Assembly (NCBI RefSeq): GCF_027596085.1 | Contig: NC_072467.1 | Span: 4,372,361-4,436,360, forward strand | Length of the DNA stretch: 64,000 nucleotides | Source of the DNA: Anoplopoma fimbria | Lineage: Eukaryota; Chordata; Actinopteri; Perciformes; Anoplopomatidae | Direction of reading: 5' to 3' | Shown: positions 1 to 13,502 of the stretch, in pieces | How the letters are laid out: each line of letters starts with the position of its first letter | Numbering within the stretch: position 1 is the stretch's first letter | Made by a program: the position numbers and the translations under genes | Notes under the pieces: generated by a model | What the model was told of the DNA's origin: nothing | The model's database searches: none | Seen by the model: the letters and a program-made list of their open reading frames with translations, nothing else

Positions 1-3000
1 ACCTCAACGGCCCTCCGACGCCTTTGTGTGCATGCCAGGAACCTTCCTGCCCCCATGCATCTGTTACACACACACAGGTGTGTTTCAAGGCCACTCTACC
101 AGGTAGGCTGCTCCTCACATACACCCACAAAAAAAAAGAAAACATAAACTAGATATGCACGTGCATTGCATTTAAACAGGCATTCTTGCATTGGAAATGG
201 ATTGCACATCTAATTTACCAACAGTGGAGATATTCAGTATACGAAACAGTTATTAATGAAAGATTTCACACTTGTGTCAAGGCTTGAGACCAAAGGAGAG
301 AGGCATGGCGTTAACCGATGATGTACTGTAGGCCAGGAATGTCCTTCAGGCATTCAGTCCGAGGCCAGAGACAGGGTTAAACATGACTGATTTGTTTCAT
401 TAAGCTTGGAGGACAGAACCGGGTTAGATGTAATGGCAGTGTTCATGCCAGTGAAATGGGACACACATGTGCTGACATAGTTTTATAACACAGGTGCATG
501 TGGAGAGTTGTCCTGCCAAGTTGTTGTCCTTGTGTAGACCGTTCTTTTGAAATGTTTGTTCTCAGGATGCAGAACTTTAACAGGAAGTTGTGTTGCTAGG
601 GTCACTATAAAGGAGCCGGTAACTAAGCTGCAAAGCTGCTCAGTGTTTCTATGGATATGTGAAAGAGGGATGCTTGCACACCAAACACCCACAGACACTG
701 TTTTATAGGATGTCTGGTCCATCACCATGCCTCCATCGCCTTAAACGTGTAATCTAACTCTGGTGATGCATTTAATGTGTCTGTGTGCGTCAGAAGAACA
801 GGTTCATAGGAGAATGAATTCATCAAAATCAACTGTGTCTTTTGGGGCCTTGAGTTTGTCTGGATGTGATTCAGCAAAACGGTCGATCAGTATTCTCTTC
901 ACCATGTCTGAATTGGTACTCAGGCCTTTCATGGAGCTATTAGTATTCCCCAGGCGCCTCACCTGCCCTGTATGCAGCTGGCAGTACCAGGACAAACCCA
1001 ACAGGCTCACAGAGAGAGACTCATCGGGCCTCTTGCTAGTTGCAAAAAGCATACACTGTACTGCATAGCACAAGTTAATCCTATAGAATCAGTGGAGAAA
1101 CTTAAATACATTAACACACACACACATCATGTGTCTTTTCCTGTCATTTTGCTCTGATTCCTTTATTCTCAAGAGGGGAATAAACTGGATTGTTATTCTA
1201 ACTTTTGTCTTCAGATGTGTTTTTATGTAGCTCCCAAGTTTAAGCATCCTGAGGGAGGGCAACACAATCAGAGGAAACTGAAATAGCAGACCTCCTGAAG
1301 ACAAACCCATCCTTAACACCCCCTCCTGGTTTAGGAGACGCACACATGTCTGAAAGAGGCCACACTAAAACACATTTCAAACAAAGGTGTTTTAACAGTT
1401 TCGCTATCATCCTCTGGAAGAGTGCTTTAATTAGTTACAAACAATATTTTCCTCTTGCCTGATGAAGTGGTACGCTCCAAGGTGGAGCTGTTAATAGTGG
1501 AGGGAGTTGCAAAAGCAGGGAAGGAGGGGTCAGTGTGTCAGGCTGCAGGATGGGGATATCCCTGTCTCACTGCACCACCTCTCTGCCCGGCTTCCTTTAT
1601 GTTGCTAATGAGAAACCCAGCCTGGAAGACATACAAAGGAGGGAGACAGAGAGAGGACTTAACAGTGTCTTTTTTTTCTATTTATTTTTCTATTTATTTT
1701 TTAACAAAACAGAACAGTCCCTGACATAGTATTAATAGTATAGATAGTAGCTGTCCCTATTTAAACATATATACATCTACCCATTCATGCATACATGCTC
1801 ATATACATAGATATAGACATATATATATACATCTACATATACTTAGCCACCTGCATACACTTACATACACGCACAGCATACCAATACATATACCTTCCTA
1901 CATGCACACACTTTTACACGTGTTTTTTTTTAATTTTATTATCAACCTGTTCTCATTTGCACATTTTCCACCTTCTTCTCTCAATCCTGAAATGAAAATA
2001 CATGTCCACTCCAGTTCTCTATTCCTGATTCCTTATCTCCTTACCTCTCTGACATTATTTTTGCTTTGTTTCTACTTAAATTACTTCTACATTTCTTATT
2101 TAACTCTCTCTACTCAACTCTTACCGGAGAAGTCATCCATCCCCAGCAGTCATACATACTCAATCAGGACACCAGCCCCGATATTTAGCTGCGCTCTGGT
2201 GTTCGACACACACGTCGAGGTGATCATTTTGCGCTCTGCATGTTGCATGGAGCAGCGGACTGTGTGATTGAGCTGTGGCGTTACAGTAACCAGCAGACTG
2301 CAACGTTTCTGATGTGTTGTTTGCTCACACAGACACTTGTTTCTCTCGTGAGAGAACGCAGCGGCGTGTTCACACTTTCATACAACAGACTGAGTAATAT
2401 TGACTCAACAGCCTCCAGTCACACATTTCCCTCTGGTGGTATGACCCTTTAAATAGGGTGAGTAGTGTCAGGCGTGTGAGGGCAGTGTTCTGCTGTGATG
2501 TGTTAGACAGTGTCTCTGGGTAATTGTAGCATTGTGTCATTTCTTAAGTTGCTTTCCAGTCTCATTGATTTAATCTTTTCTCATCTCTTAATTTTTTCCT
2601 GCCAGCCCCCCCCCCCTCTTATCACCTGACCTCGTCCCAAAGGCAGGATATCCTGCATTGGGAAGAAGCAGGAATAAGGACTGTAGTAAACACAGGTGGT
2701 TGGACTTCCCCTGAGTTGCAAGAATTCCTTGTTTACCTGTAATCATCACAGTCCTGCAACTCACACGACTTTGCTACAAGCCATCATTTTGTCCCTCAGA
2801 ATGTGAAGTGACATGCTGGTAAGCGAAACTCATCCTGAGTATGTTCGACATCCTTGCTTCCTAGTCAGACCAAGTTTATTTCCTGTTATCGTGCTTGCTA
2901 ATACCAGTAGCTGGCAGGAAGCTGGTTCTCCTCGGTGTCAAATAAACTTAGATCCAAGCTGTTTCCTAGCAACGCAATTTCACTGAAAAGTTTTATACAT

Positions 3001-5629
3001 ATTTAAAATCTTGGATTATGTCACATCTGTCATACATATTCATTAGTCATCACTGCTCGTTAGCTGGTAGGCTCTCTACTGCATCATATTTAGGAATGAA
3101 ACCCAGGCCAGTTTACTCCCACTGAGCTCATCTGGTCCTGTTTCCTGTGAGAATAGCTCTGTCACTGATCGTATTCATTTCCCACTGACGATTCCCAGTC
3201 CATTATGATACGAAGCAGAGACACACCAGCACAGGTCTAAAATAACCAAGATACACAGTCCCGTCCCCCCCCTCTGTCTAGGAGCTGGATCATTTGTGTC
3301 TACTCTGTTACTCCTTTTGTTAGTGGTCTGATAAGCTGTGGGCGCTCAGTCAAACCGTGGTGTTTTCAAGCAGTTGGTTTCCTTGGAAGAGAAGTTCACA
3401 AAGAGCGCCAGCAGCTCCCCAGAATCGGGACGTGATTTAACTGTGTTCAGGTTGTTAAGTCTCTCTGCTCTCATGTCCAACATATCATCCATTTGTTCTC
3501 ATATTGTACTGAAGCAGATGTCAATAACTTGAATCATTACAGGCAGGCAAACATCCAGAATGGGACATTTCTGTGTCCTCGCTAATTCCCAGCCTTATTC
3601 TTTTTTTGTTTGTTTTCCAGCCAAGGAATGATTGGATGGAGGTTAAGTTGAACTTGTGACTTCCTACTGAAGAATTTTGATCACTATTTCTGTCTGGCAG
3701 CCATCTTTGTACTCATTGCCAAAGTCCGGATCTGTGTGTGAGAAAATATTTTCCCACAACAGAGAGACGTTTGGTGATGGAAGGGGGTTGAGGCCCAGAA
3801 CGGACTTTGTCTCAAATTTTTTCCAGAGCTTTTGTTTATTTAAAAAAAAAAATTGTGCAATTTTCTAATTTGTTTTCAACTAGTCGGAGGCATGTTTGTG
3901 TTTGATATCTCTGCATAGACGCACACTCACAAACACACAAATACCCTTCTGTAGATTCTGTTGGTGGTTGAAGCCGTTTACAGTGTCTCCCTGGGGATAA
4001 GGTCTTATTTGCATAGTTGGTCTGGAAAACATTTCCACTGCTCCATTCCCAGGTCTATCAAATACCCAGTGTGTGAGTGTAAATGTGTGTGAAAGAGAAA
4101 CAAGGAAGAAGGGGGGGGGCAGGCTCGTTGATGTCTTAATTTAAGAAAAAGGTTCCTGTAGAGATTCATTTACAGTTCAATCATGGGAAACACCACTTTA
4201 TAAATCATAAATCATGATAAAACTTGTATCTGTCATTCATATTTTGTTTGATATAGATGTGTTTGACGAGTCTCTTGGTGATTTGCAGGCGTGTTACATG
4301 TTTAACATTTAAAGCATGACACCCCTCCTCCCTCATGTGCCACGTTATTTAGTCACTGTGCACCATAAGCTTCTTAGCCAAGCTTGGAATCTAATTTCTC
4401 TGGTAATGTGTGGATACGGCGAACCGTTTGATAGGACGACCAGCCGCTTGATTAATTACAGGCGCTTTCATGCTCACACGCGTACCACACAGTCTTCCCA
4501 CAGGACGACTCTGATTCTCTGATTTAAGGCATATAATTGAATAAAATCAGGATGGTATTCCTGCTTTGGCATTAAGCAAAGCTTCAAGGGAAATCACAAA
4601 AATATTCACGATATAAGACTTACTCAGAGGGTTTTTTATACCATTTAAAAGGATTGCCAGATATGAACACTCTCTAAGATATCAGTAGCCATGTTGGAGA
4701 CTATTCAGATGTTCAACACGATAAAGCACACAGATTGCGATATCTTGCTGGTGATTTATTGGGTAATGGTTGAGCGGCCTACTTGAGACATCTGGCTGGT
4801 ATCCCTCTAAATCCTCTAAGTGTGTCTGAGTCGCGGCCAGAGTCACAACTGAGTGGCCAGAGCGGACACGATGTTTTTGGAGGTGGTCCCCCTGTATTGA
4901 GTGAAGTGATAGGTTTAACTGTGGCATTAGTGATGGGGATATAAGGGCTTATGATGTTTTAAGGTCAGAGGTTAGGTCCAGAGTATAGAATGGTAATCCC
5001 GGAGGATTACTAGGAGAATCTGGTGAATATCTGAGGAAATCCCTCTCAGGGACTCCCAGATCCTCATGTTTGTATAGATATTATATCCTCTAACAGTGTG
5101 TCCACATGTTTACCGAACAGAGGTTTACATTTTTTGTGTGTGTTAACTTTCAGATGTGAGTCGGGAAATGTAATTCCCTTGAATCACAACTTCACAGTTG
5201 ACGACAAGAGCCTCTTCTCAGCTATCATAATCTGACAACAGTATGTTTCCCTACAGAAACACGTATGTACAGGACAATTTACATCATTCACATTAATGAT
5301 GAGTAAGAGTGAAAAATATGATGCATGCGCGTTCTTATGGGGGTGGAGCTTAGTCATAGATTTCCCATGGTTCTTTGGGGAGGCCTGGTCAGCCACTTTA
5401 CTGTGTTTAATACGTTATATCAGTCATTATTTTAAGATTTAAAGTTGGATGACTCCATTTTGTCTCTAGTTTTTTTTACGTCCTTTGATATTGCAAATGT
5501 CTTTGAACTGTTAATACTCTGTCTCTCTCAAGTATGTACACCTGTAGGCTTAATAATGCATACATGTATTGGACACACACCTATTGTGTGCATGCTCACA
5601 TAGGCCCTGTAACTCTCATGTTGCATGGA

Positions 5630-5631
<2 letters not shown>

Positions 5632-5683
<52 letters not shown>
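5632..5683. repeat. (TG)n microsatellite
   Basis: A perfect TG array of about 52 bp in the gene-free left part of the window. Confidence 0.97.
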
Positions 5684-5686
<3 letters not shown>

Positions 5687-5924
5687 TTAAAGGTTTCCAA
5701 GGACCATAACACACCGAACAAGCTTTCGACAAATTCGACTACTAAAGCTAAAAAAGGAGTTCTCATCTGTTACCGTGCTTCATGATTGATCAGGTGTTTT
5801 TATTTTTTGAGCAAAAGCTTTCCACCTTCTACCTTCAGATTCTGGCTCCCGCTGGGCGAAATGGCCAAATGGAAGACATTCAATACCTTTACAATGACGG
5901 GATTCCCTTTGGAGAAGAGGAATT

Positions 5925-5992
<68 letters not shown>
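5925..5992. repeat. (CA)n microsatellite
   Basis: A perfect CA array of about 68 bp. With the TG array 240 bp to its left it forms an inverted pair of complementary dinucleotide repeats. Confidence 0.97.
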
Positions 5993-5995
<3 letters not shown>

Positions 5996-6929
5996 CCACA
6001 CACTTGCAAAAGGGCTCTCCCTGCAGATGAGCTGGGTCATTTTTCATTACCCTGGCTCAGAGGAATCAAGTGTGTAGTAATGGAGCACAGTCACATTGAG
6101 CCAAAGCAATGGAGGGATAAATCCCGACTGCAGAGCAGAGTGGAGGCGGGCCAGAGCGGTTGCAGGACAGAGCCTGTGGAGGGACACATAGCTCCTTTTC
6201 ACTCCTCTATCTGTCAGTAGAATACGTCAGACTTTATCCTGGGGGGAAGATAAGAGAGAAGTCTGAGGCTGCAGCGTGTTCACACCGTCTGCTCTTATCT
6301 CTCCATAGCTTCTGTTGCCTTTATTTTGTTGCCTCTGTTTGTCTGCCTGCCTCATCTCCACTTTATTCCCATTTTCTGTCCTACCTGTCTGCTTTGCCCT
6401 TTTCAGAGTCTTCCTCTGTGAATCCCTTGTCTCGCTGTCTCGCTGTCTTCACTGCTAAAGTGTGTGTTTGAGGCTCTCTTCTCTACACCTGTCTCTATCC
6501 TGTTCTTTCACATAAACCCTCTTACGTCACCTGAGGAGTAGCGGGGCGGGGGGTTTTTTTTTAGGTTTTTGGGGCTGGAGTGAAGGGTAAAGGGGGTCTG
6601 CCTTTGTAAGATTGTGAGTATAATTTGGATTCCCTTGTCTTTGCCATCCAGGGACCACAATACTGCCGTCAGCTGGATTGAATCTCTTTGTGAGGCAGAC
6701 GTTCATTGCATGCCTGTTTTCTTCAGGTTTGCACCCCTGGGTCATACCTTTGCCTGTTACAGTCTCCGAGCATTGTCTTACAGCGCCTCCTCCTCTTGGT
6801 GCCCTACATTTCTGGCAGAGTGTGTTTGGTGGAGACGGCTAGATCTCCCGGAGAGTTGTCATGACAACTTTTGTTTGCATCTTAGGTTGGAGAGCACGGG
6901 GGAGTGAGGCTGGTCAAACATGGTTGTGC

Positions 6930-6931
<2 letters not shown>

Positions 6932-7014
<83 letters not shown>
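6932..7014. repeat. (GT)n microsatellite
   Basis: A perfect GT array of about 83 bp, inverted relative to the CA arrays that follow at 7191 and 7392. Confidence 0.97.
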
Positions 7015-7016
<2 letters not shown>

Positions 7017-7190
7017 TGACAGCGCAGGTTGTGTCCATGCCTCTCAGCTTAAGAAGTGAGTGCTTTTAAAACCTAAGAGTTATTATGTGGATGGAAGCTT
7101 ACCAAGCTCCTGTAAAGCCGGTGCCTTGAATGATGTTGTTCTGCGGCTGCCTCCGTAATTAGCCTGGAGGGTCTCTGTGGCCCCTGAAGG

Positions 7191-7201
7191 ACACACACAC
7201 A

Positions 7202-7264
<63 letters not shown>
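7191..7264. repeat. (AC)n microsatellite with one interruption
   Basis: An AC array of about 74 bp with a phase break (ACCAC) at 7208-7211. Confidence 0.97.
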
Positions 7265-7266
<2 letters not shown>

Positions 7267-7387
7267 GGCAAAATTAGCAAAGAAGAGAGAGGATTTGGGC
7301 GCGTTTAACCCAAAACCCCCCTTTCTCCTCTCCCCTGCTGTTCTGGTCTCAGGGTACATGTTTAATAGGATGGCGGAATACATTAGG

Positions 7388-7391
<4 letters not shown>

Positions 7392-7457
<66 letters not shown>
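7392..7457. repeat. (CA)n microsatellite
   Basis: A perfect CA array of about 66 bp, the third dinucleotide array in 530 bp. Confidence 0.97.
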
Positions 7458-7460
<3 letters not shown>

Positions 7461-7771
7461 GAGTTTGCAGATAGGACTGTTTAATATTCAGCCTGCTAAA
7501 TGATTAGAGTGTTTGGTATTCTATCCAGTCACAGGACAGGGGATAGAGGCCACTGGAGTTCAACCGCTCTGCAGTACACAGTGCCCTTGAGTTTAGGCCA
7601 CAAGCCGTGCTTGTGTGTGTGCGCGTGTGTGCTTATTTGTTAATGTGAGACTGAAAGAGAGAAAGGAGAAGCAGTGTGGAGATAAAGAGAGGTCAAGGAT
7701 GAAGATTCATCAATCAACAAGGTTCAGTTGGTTTACAGGCACTAAGAGAGAGCAGACACACAAACACATAT

Positions 7772-7772
<1 letters not shown>

Positions 7773-7820
<48 letters not shown>
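7773..7820. repeat. (CA)n microsatellite
   Basis: A perfect CA array of about 48 bp. Confidence 0.97.
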
Positions 7821-7821
<1 letters not shown>

Positions 7822-10359
7822 TCTGTAAACTTGGATACTACTAGCTATGCAGAACCAAATGCCCCGTTCTACGTCACTTTGCCTCTCTGCATGCATCACC
7901 AGGAGTATCAGTGAACACAGGGTCACTCAGGTCTACGGTGATTTCTCTCAGCGTAAATTATAAATGAAGAGAGGAGGTGTACGGGTAAAAGATCCTTCCC
8001 CTGTGAATGGCTCACATGCACACACACACACACACACACACACACTGACAACCTCCATCCTTGCAGATCAACCCCCATGATCACTAAGACATTGAGATAA
8101 AAGACATGACGTCACCGGTACCTATTTGTCCTGAACCTCTCTGCTCTCCTTGTTCGGCTCTCGGCGCTCTGGCTCCCCCTCTCGCTCTCAACACTTTGTC
8201 CTCTGTCCTTCCTCAGAGGCTCTACTTCAGTTACCGAATCACCTCATATCCATTACATCCAAGAGTAGATGTATGGCCATGTTTTTTCAGAGGCAAAGAT
8301 ATACCCCCAGGCACACGCAACCCTAGAGCTCATAATGGCTTTATCAACCAAGTGCCCCCGTTGGACTGGAATTTAAGGAATGTCCAACCCGTGTCAGTAA
8401 AGGACAAAGCCGACCAGAAAAAAAGCAGAGACTGATAGAGAGGGAATCATGGACCGTGGAAGAAAGGCTGCTTGTCCTTCCTTTGGAAAACTGGCAAAGT
8501 GGAATAATCCCTTTTGACTTTTTTGAATGGGGCTCGTCCCCATAAAAAAAGCAAACATGTAAAGAAGACATGAGCGAGCATCAAGTGCAAACACTTTCAA
8601 ATTGTCGGTAGCATGCAAGAACGTGTCCAGTGGTGATTTGCTCTCGAACCGACACACTGTGGCGCAGCATCATCACACTGTGCCCATGAGAAGGCTGCTA
8701 TTTGCTTGGATGGCATCAAGGGAGACATTTGCTGTGGTTCTGTTCTAGAGCTTCCTGTATTATATATAACTCCTGGCTATATGTGAGTGCATGTGTGCAC
8801 ACGTGTACTTCTATTTGAGGCAGTTTTGTTTTGGCATCAGTGAAACAGAAACAAACTATGCATTATGGATAGAGAGAGGAGGAAAGGGGAACAAATGAGT
8901 AGAGAAGAAGGATGTGAACATTAAACCAGTGGCTGAGCAGAGTAGAAGGGTCCAATAGCAGTCTATTAAATGGATGGGTTACTAATAAGCAGCTAAAAAA
9001 AATATCAAAGATAATAATAATAAACAAAGATTACTCGCTGTTAAGGTAATGATACAGTTGTGCTGGCTATTCAAAAAAAAAAAAAAAAAAGTTGTTTTAA
9101 GATCAGACAATGTGATTTTTCAGACCATCGGGAATTTTATCAAGAACAAGCTCAGGTTTTTAGTGTTATGACTACAAGACATATTCAAATGTACTGTACC
9201 AATACAAATATTAGCCTTCATGTGTTATCTTCACCCCTTTTTTTTTCTCTAACACACAACAGAGCCCTTCTGTCCCTGTTGCAAAGTGCAAACCATTGGC
9301 TCACAATTTACATAGTATTTTGCATAGTATTTTGAGAACCTCCAGTTAATATATGACTGCTGCTACTGCTGTTGCATACATACCCATTTATATTCATATC
9401 TGTAGCAAACTATAGATGTGTAATGCATATGTAAGAAGTCTGTCTGGGACTTTTCAGCATGAGCCAAGGGACGTTGCCTGATTCCTCTGGATGGAGAAGA
9501 CAGCAACGTTGAACTTTGGCGGAGATGGATTTTGGATCACACAGAAACTACTATGAAGCATGATTTCTTCTTTTATGGTGCCTCCTCAAACACTTGTTGT
9601 TCCCAGTAAAAGCGCCTATGGGGTGTTTGAAATTCACAAGCATCTCTATCTGTCAGTTTTGATTCTTTGTTAAAATGTGGGGAAACATCTCCTGAAAGAA
9701 AATGACAGAGATTTTTGGTAAAGTCTGGGAATGGTGCTTTGTAGTAAAACAGGAACAAAGCAGAGTTGGCCACAGAAATATCTCCAGTGTGTTTGAAGTG
9801 CCAGTGTGTTTCTGATTTTGAAAAATGCCCTAACTGGAACCACATTTCAGTCCCAAAGTCACTCACGGGCAGGGAGGGTGGAGCTCACAGACACACACAC
9901 ACATATACACACTTGTACAAACAAAACAGATCTCTCTCAGTCAGTCGGTCCTCTAGACATTCCTGGCTGCCTTTCCATGACACTCCCTGCTCCGTCTCAC
10001 TCTGCTCCATCAAGCACTGGATGGAGAAGATGGATTTGGCTCTGCTATTATTTTTCCATCAGGTCTTCAATAACCCATTCGACTGAAACTGTAGAATACA
10101 GTGTGTGTTTTGCTGAAGCTCGTGTTGTAATCTAATCCGCACCACATGCAGATACTGTTACATTAAAACTGGCGACAAGTCATAAAGCCCATTCAGCTAC
10201 AATGATCTCAGCGTCATAAATCACCGTAGGACTGCATGTGTCAGACCACGCTTACTCTCAAAGTGACGTCTTTAAGAGCGTGTGTTTGTTTAGTCTGCAT
10301 AAATATAAGAGAGATGCAGACAAAGACAGACAGAGAGGGAGAGCATGGAGTGTGTATGT

Positions 10360-10391
<32 letters not shown>

Positions 10392-12357
10392 CACTCTTAA
10401 CTGCCTACCGCAGCGTCCCACAGTCAGGGTTAAAGAGATTCTCCATCTTGTTTCAATTAACCACTCAGCACTGTTTATATCACATTCCACCAATATAGTT
10501 TACCTTTTCCAGCTCAGACCGTCAACCCTGTTCCCCCAGCTCGACCCTAAAACCTGACTCTAATACCCACCGCCTGTTAAACCCGCCTCACCCATCCAGA
10601 TCTTGCCCCTTTGGAGCCCTACTCCATAGAAACACACCAGATCAGCGCCTCATTACGACCACACCTCGGCCCAGAATAGAAGCCCACTGGCTCCTTAACA
10701 AGGCTCTGTCAGGGCCCAGATATGTCACACCTGCAAGTGTTTCTCACCTTGTGCTTCTCGGAAACACCCTCTGTGGGTCATTGAGGGGTGACCATGTATA
10801 GGGAAGTTAAAAGGGGCGAGAGCATCGGACAGAGAGGGCTCACTAAATCGCAGCTGTTTGTTATTGTTCCTTCCTGCCTTGTTTCCTTTCTTCCTTCCTT
10901 CCCTCCACTCTCTGGCTTTTTCTGTCATTCTGTCTCCCTCCTTGTTCAGCTTCTCTGGAGCTCCTAACATCCATTACAAACAGGAACAAACATTCATAAG
11001 CTTGTGTAGTTTAAGTGTTAAGGATCCTCCTACAATCCGATCCGATCCATCTCTTCTGTCTTTGTCAGTTTTACCCCCTGTCCCCCTTCTCTCTCCCTCC
11101 CTTGCATTGCGTCAAACAACAGGGCCCTTGTGATAGCGAACTGAGGAAGTTACCAATAAAGGGAGATATGTATTTGACCGGAGAAAGGGAAAAGAGGGAC
11201 GGCTGCTTGTATTAAAGCCAAGAAAAGAGTCATCTGGAGATGTTTAAGTTGGACAGGCCAGTTTCCGGTGTCTGGAACAGGCCAAAAATATCCAGAAACA
11301 GAAAAATCCACAAGGGAGGGGGGGAAAGGATACACCTACTTGTTTCTCATGTGACCTTCCACATTCGGCACACTAAGCAGAATTTTGGGCCTGCGGCATA
11401 AACTACGGTAGCAACAAAACTGTTCAAGCCAAGCACATTAAATTGTAATTAAATTCTATAGCTTAATGTCTGTGAAGAGATTTCTGATGAATCCTGCAAA
11501 TTTAACATTATGAACCGCTTGTCGTATTTCAATTATGGTGCAACTACATTCGGCTCAGACGGACTTGTATTTATGACCCAGATCTGAAAAGTGAAGTTAA
11601 GTTGTCTTTGAAAAACAAATGGTAAAGTATCCCCTGATGCTGACAGCTAAGAGGAAGATGTGTGCATGCTGTACATCTTCAACATCTGGCCTCAGACTGT
11701 TTTCATATTGTGCGGATTACTGTTGTATGTTGTGTAACACGATAATAGAAAACATTCTAGCCTAAGCTTGCAGAGTTATTAAAATACTTCATTGGCAGCA
11801 CACATTAGTATCTATTTATGGAACCCAGAACTGGACTGATGTTAACAACTTAGTGGTTTTAACGGATTCTGATCCAGCTATGTAAGGTGAACACAGGTGC
11901 CCAATTTAGGTCACACAAAAAAAACAAGTCAGTCCAACGGCTGCAGTGGACTGAATTCCACAAATCATTCAAGCAATCTAACCCTGAGAGCCAGAAGATC
12001 TGTGTTTTAAAAGTGCAGACAGGAAGTGACGAGCTAGAGAGAGAAAGAGAGACCGGACCAGGGATGTAAGCAGAACAATGTAACCGTGTCAGGCGTATGG
12101 CAATCTATCACAAATACACACGGCTTATTGGCATATGACTGTATTGCCAAAGTGACAAGACATATGAGGGAAAGGGCCTTTAAAGGGGAACTCTGTCTCC
12201 ATTAACTACGCCTGCATTTCTTAAAGTACATCTGGTTTCATAGAGCAGGCAGGCTGTGTGATCACTGCTCATTGTTATGTATCAGCAGTGCATCGCTTGT
12301 TTTAAAGGCAGACTATTGGCGTGCTCTGCAGACAGATGTGTGTTTGGGTTCGTCAGC

Positions 12358-12372
12358 ACACACACACACACA

Positions 12373-12408
<36 letters not shown>
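12358..12408. repeat. Compound (CA)n-(GA)n microsatellite
   Basis: About 18 bp of CA repeats pass directly into about 33 bp of GA repeats, just upstream of the candidate frmd4a promoter. Confidence 0.95.
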
Positions 12409-12409
<1 letters not shown>

Positions 12410-12721
12410 CTGCAGTTTCTCATGGCTGTGAGCTGCTGCAGAAAATTCCCCCTCATCTCCTCCTCTCCCCGCCCCCACATCTTGCCTCCATTATTCCCGT
12501 GTTTTCGAAGCAACTCCGATGACAGCGAGAAACATAGCTGGCAAGTGGCGGCAGACTGGAATACCTTCGACCGTTAGCCATCCCCCCCCCCCCCCACCCC
12601 GCCGGTTGCTGACCGTTGGTACGGTCTCCTGCTTATGTGCACGGTGCCGGTAGCGAAAGGAAGGAGCAGGGAGGAGGAGGAGGAGGAGGAGGAGGAGGGG
12701 GGTTTGATCGACCGGGTCTAG

Positions 12722-12793
12722 CCCCGTGAGAAGCTGCCTGCTCTCGGAAGGAGGGAGAGAGAAGCCAGCCCCCGTGAGAAGCTGCCTGCTCTT
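12722..12793. repeat. Short direct repeat, 23-bp units
   Basis: The unit CCCCGTGAGAAGCTGCCTGC plus TCT occurs at about 12722-12744 and again at about 12770-12792, separated by about 25 bp of purine-rich DNA. The second copy runs straight into a poly-T tract. It lies in the putative 5' UTR. Confidence 0.85.
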
Positions 12794-12900
12794 TTTTTTT
12801 TTTTTTTTTTTTGGAAAACGCTCCGCGGTGGCCGTTAATTAGCGCGGAGTTATCTCTCTCTCCTGGATGACGTGAGGTGTAACGTCTCTGTGCCGTTGAC

Positions 12901-12903
<3 letters not shown>

Positions 12904-12934
<31 letters not shown>
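12904..12934. repeat. (GA)n microsatellite
   Basis: About 15 GA units in the putative frmd4a 5' UTR. GAGA tracts are common in promoter-proximal DNA. Confidence 0.95.
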
Positions 12935-12936
<2 letters not shown>

Positions 12937-12974
12937 GCGGCGGTTGTAACTAACGTCCACTAACGGTCACTAAC

Positions 12975-13073
12975 ATGGATGCTGATGTGCCTCCTCCCCT
13001 AGGCCGGCCGGGAAGAAGCGGGTTTTTTCACGATTTTCTGGCAGTAACAAGACTGGTTTCTTTCTGGGATTAA
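12975..13073 (+). other. Possible upstream ORF in the frmd4a 5' UTR
   Basis: An ATG at 12975 opens a 32-codon frame (starting MDADVPPPLG) that stops with TAA at 13071-13073, inside the putative first exon. It cannot continue into the first recognised coding exon. If the first exon is as proposed, this would be a uORF able to dampen translation. It is speculative because the exon itself is unconfirmed. Confidence 0.25.
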
Positions 13074-13077
13074 TAAA

Positions 13078-13082
<5 letters not shown>

Positions 13083-13119
<37 letters not shown>
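13083..13119. repeat. Poly-T tract (37 T)
   Basis: An uninterrupted run of 37 T follows the candidate uORF stop. Long homopolymers like this are error-prone in sequencing and assembly. Confidence 0.95.
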
Positions 13120-13120
<1 letters not shown>

Positions 13121-13140
13121 GTGTCTCTCTCTCGGAGCCG

Positions 13141-13144
<4 letters not shown>

Positions 13145-13178
<34 letters not shown>
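13145..13178. repeat. (GT)n microsatellite
   Basis: About 17 GT units between the poly-T tract and the candidate donor at 13212. Confidence 0.95.
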
Positions 13179-13180
<2 letters not shown>

Positions 13181-13453
13181 GGAGCCTCGCAGGGAGCGCT
13201 TGTTTTGCAAGGTAACTAAAACTAATGAGAACGTGACTGACCAGAGCATCACTGACGAACGGTCTGTGACGTCACTGTCAGCTCCAGAGAAATAATGAAA
13301 CGTTGTTTTTTTTTTAAAATGGCTGCTTTATATACATTGTTCATTTTTCATGCATGGTCTTTTAATTTCACCGTGTCTTGCCAGTGAGTCAGGCTTGGGG
13401 AGGCAAGTTAGCCAACTCAAAGTGACCAGTAATGGGTCAGAAATGTTGGTGGG

Positions 13454-13455
<2 letters not shown>

Positions 13456-13501
<46 letters not shown>
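13456..13501. repeat. (AC)n microsatellite
   Basis: A perfect array of about 46 bp in the proposed first frmd4a intron. Confidence 0.97.

Positions 13502-13502
<1 letters not shown>

Larger units (their letters stand above)
1..12355. other. Intergenic or 5' intronic DNA, no supported gene
   Basis: I read both strands and found no exon with a recognisable protein family, splice-site pair or RNA gene. The stretch is ordinary AT-leaning teleost DNA broken by dinucleotide arrays, short poly-T and poly-A runs and small (TA)n patches near 1800-1850. Most open frames here are microsatellite translations (Cys-Val or His-Thr runs). One minus-strand frame at 804-1073 reads slightly more like protein but has no convincing splice acceptor. 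It may be the 5' flank of frmd4a or an intron of a longer frmd4a transcript, because vertebrate frmd4a genes can have far-upstream first exons. Confidence 0.6.
12358..13280 (+). promoter_or_regulatory. frmd4a: Candidate frmd4a promoter and untranslated first exon
   Basis: This is the only GC- and CpG-richer pocket upstream of the first recognised frmd4a coding exon. It holds CRE-type sites: TGACGTGA at 12868-12875 and a perfect palindrome TGACGTCA at 13267-13274. It also has a GGA-repeat tract and a (GA)n tract of the kind common in teleost 5' UTRs. A strong donor (AAG|GTAACT) at 13211/13212 could end a noncoding first exon and splice to the acceptor at 15684, where the ATG begins the exon. 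GAG|GTGTAA near 12874-12880 is an alternative donor. No transcript evidence is available, so this is inference from composition and position. Confidence 0.45.

Noticed and set aside
804..1073. Minus-strand 89-codon frame with protein-like text (SDMVKRILIDRFAESHPDKL) ending in a natural stop
   Set aside because: No pyrimidine-rich acceptor or neighbouring exon was found and I recognise no family. It is most likely chance, although a profile search would be quick to run.
1795..1850. Possible (TA)n-rich replication or matrix-attachment element
   Set aside because: It is only a short degenerate TATATA patch with no further support.
5780..6040. Cys-Val and His-Thr repeat frames on both strands over CA/TG arrays
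   Set aside because: These are translations of dinucleotide repeats, seen at every such array in the window. They are not genes.
5925..7820. Regularly spaced repeats as a CRISPR-like array
   Set aside because: The repeats are plain CA/TG microsatellites with unequal spacing in vertebrate DNA. There are no repeat-spacer units and no cas genes.
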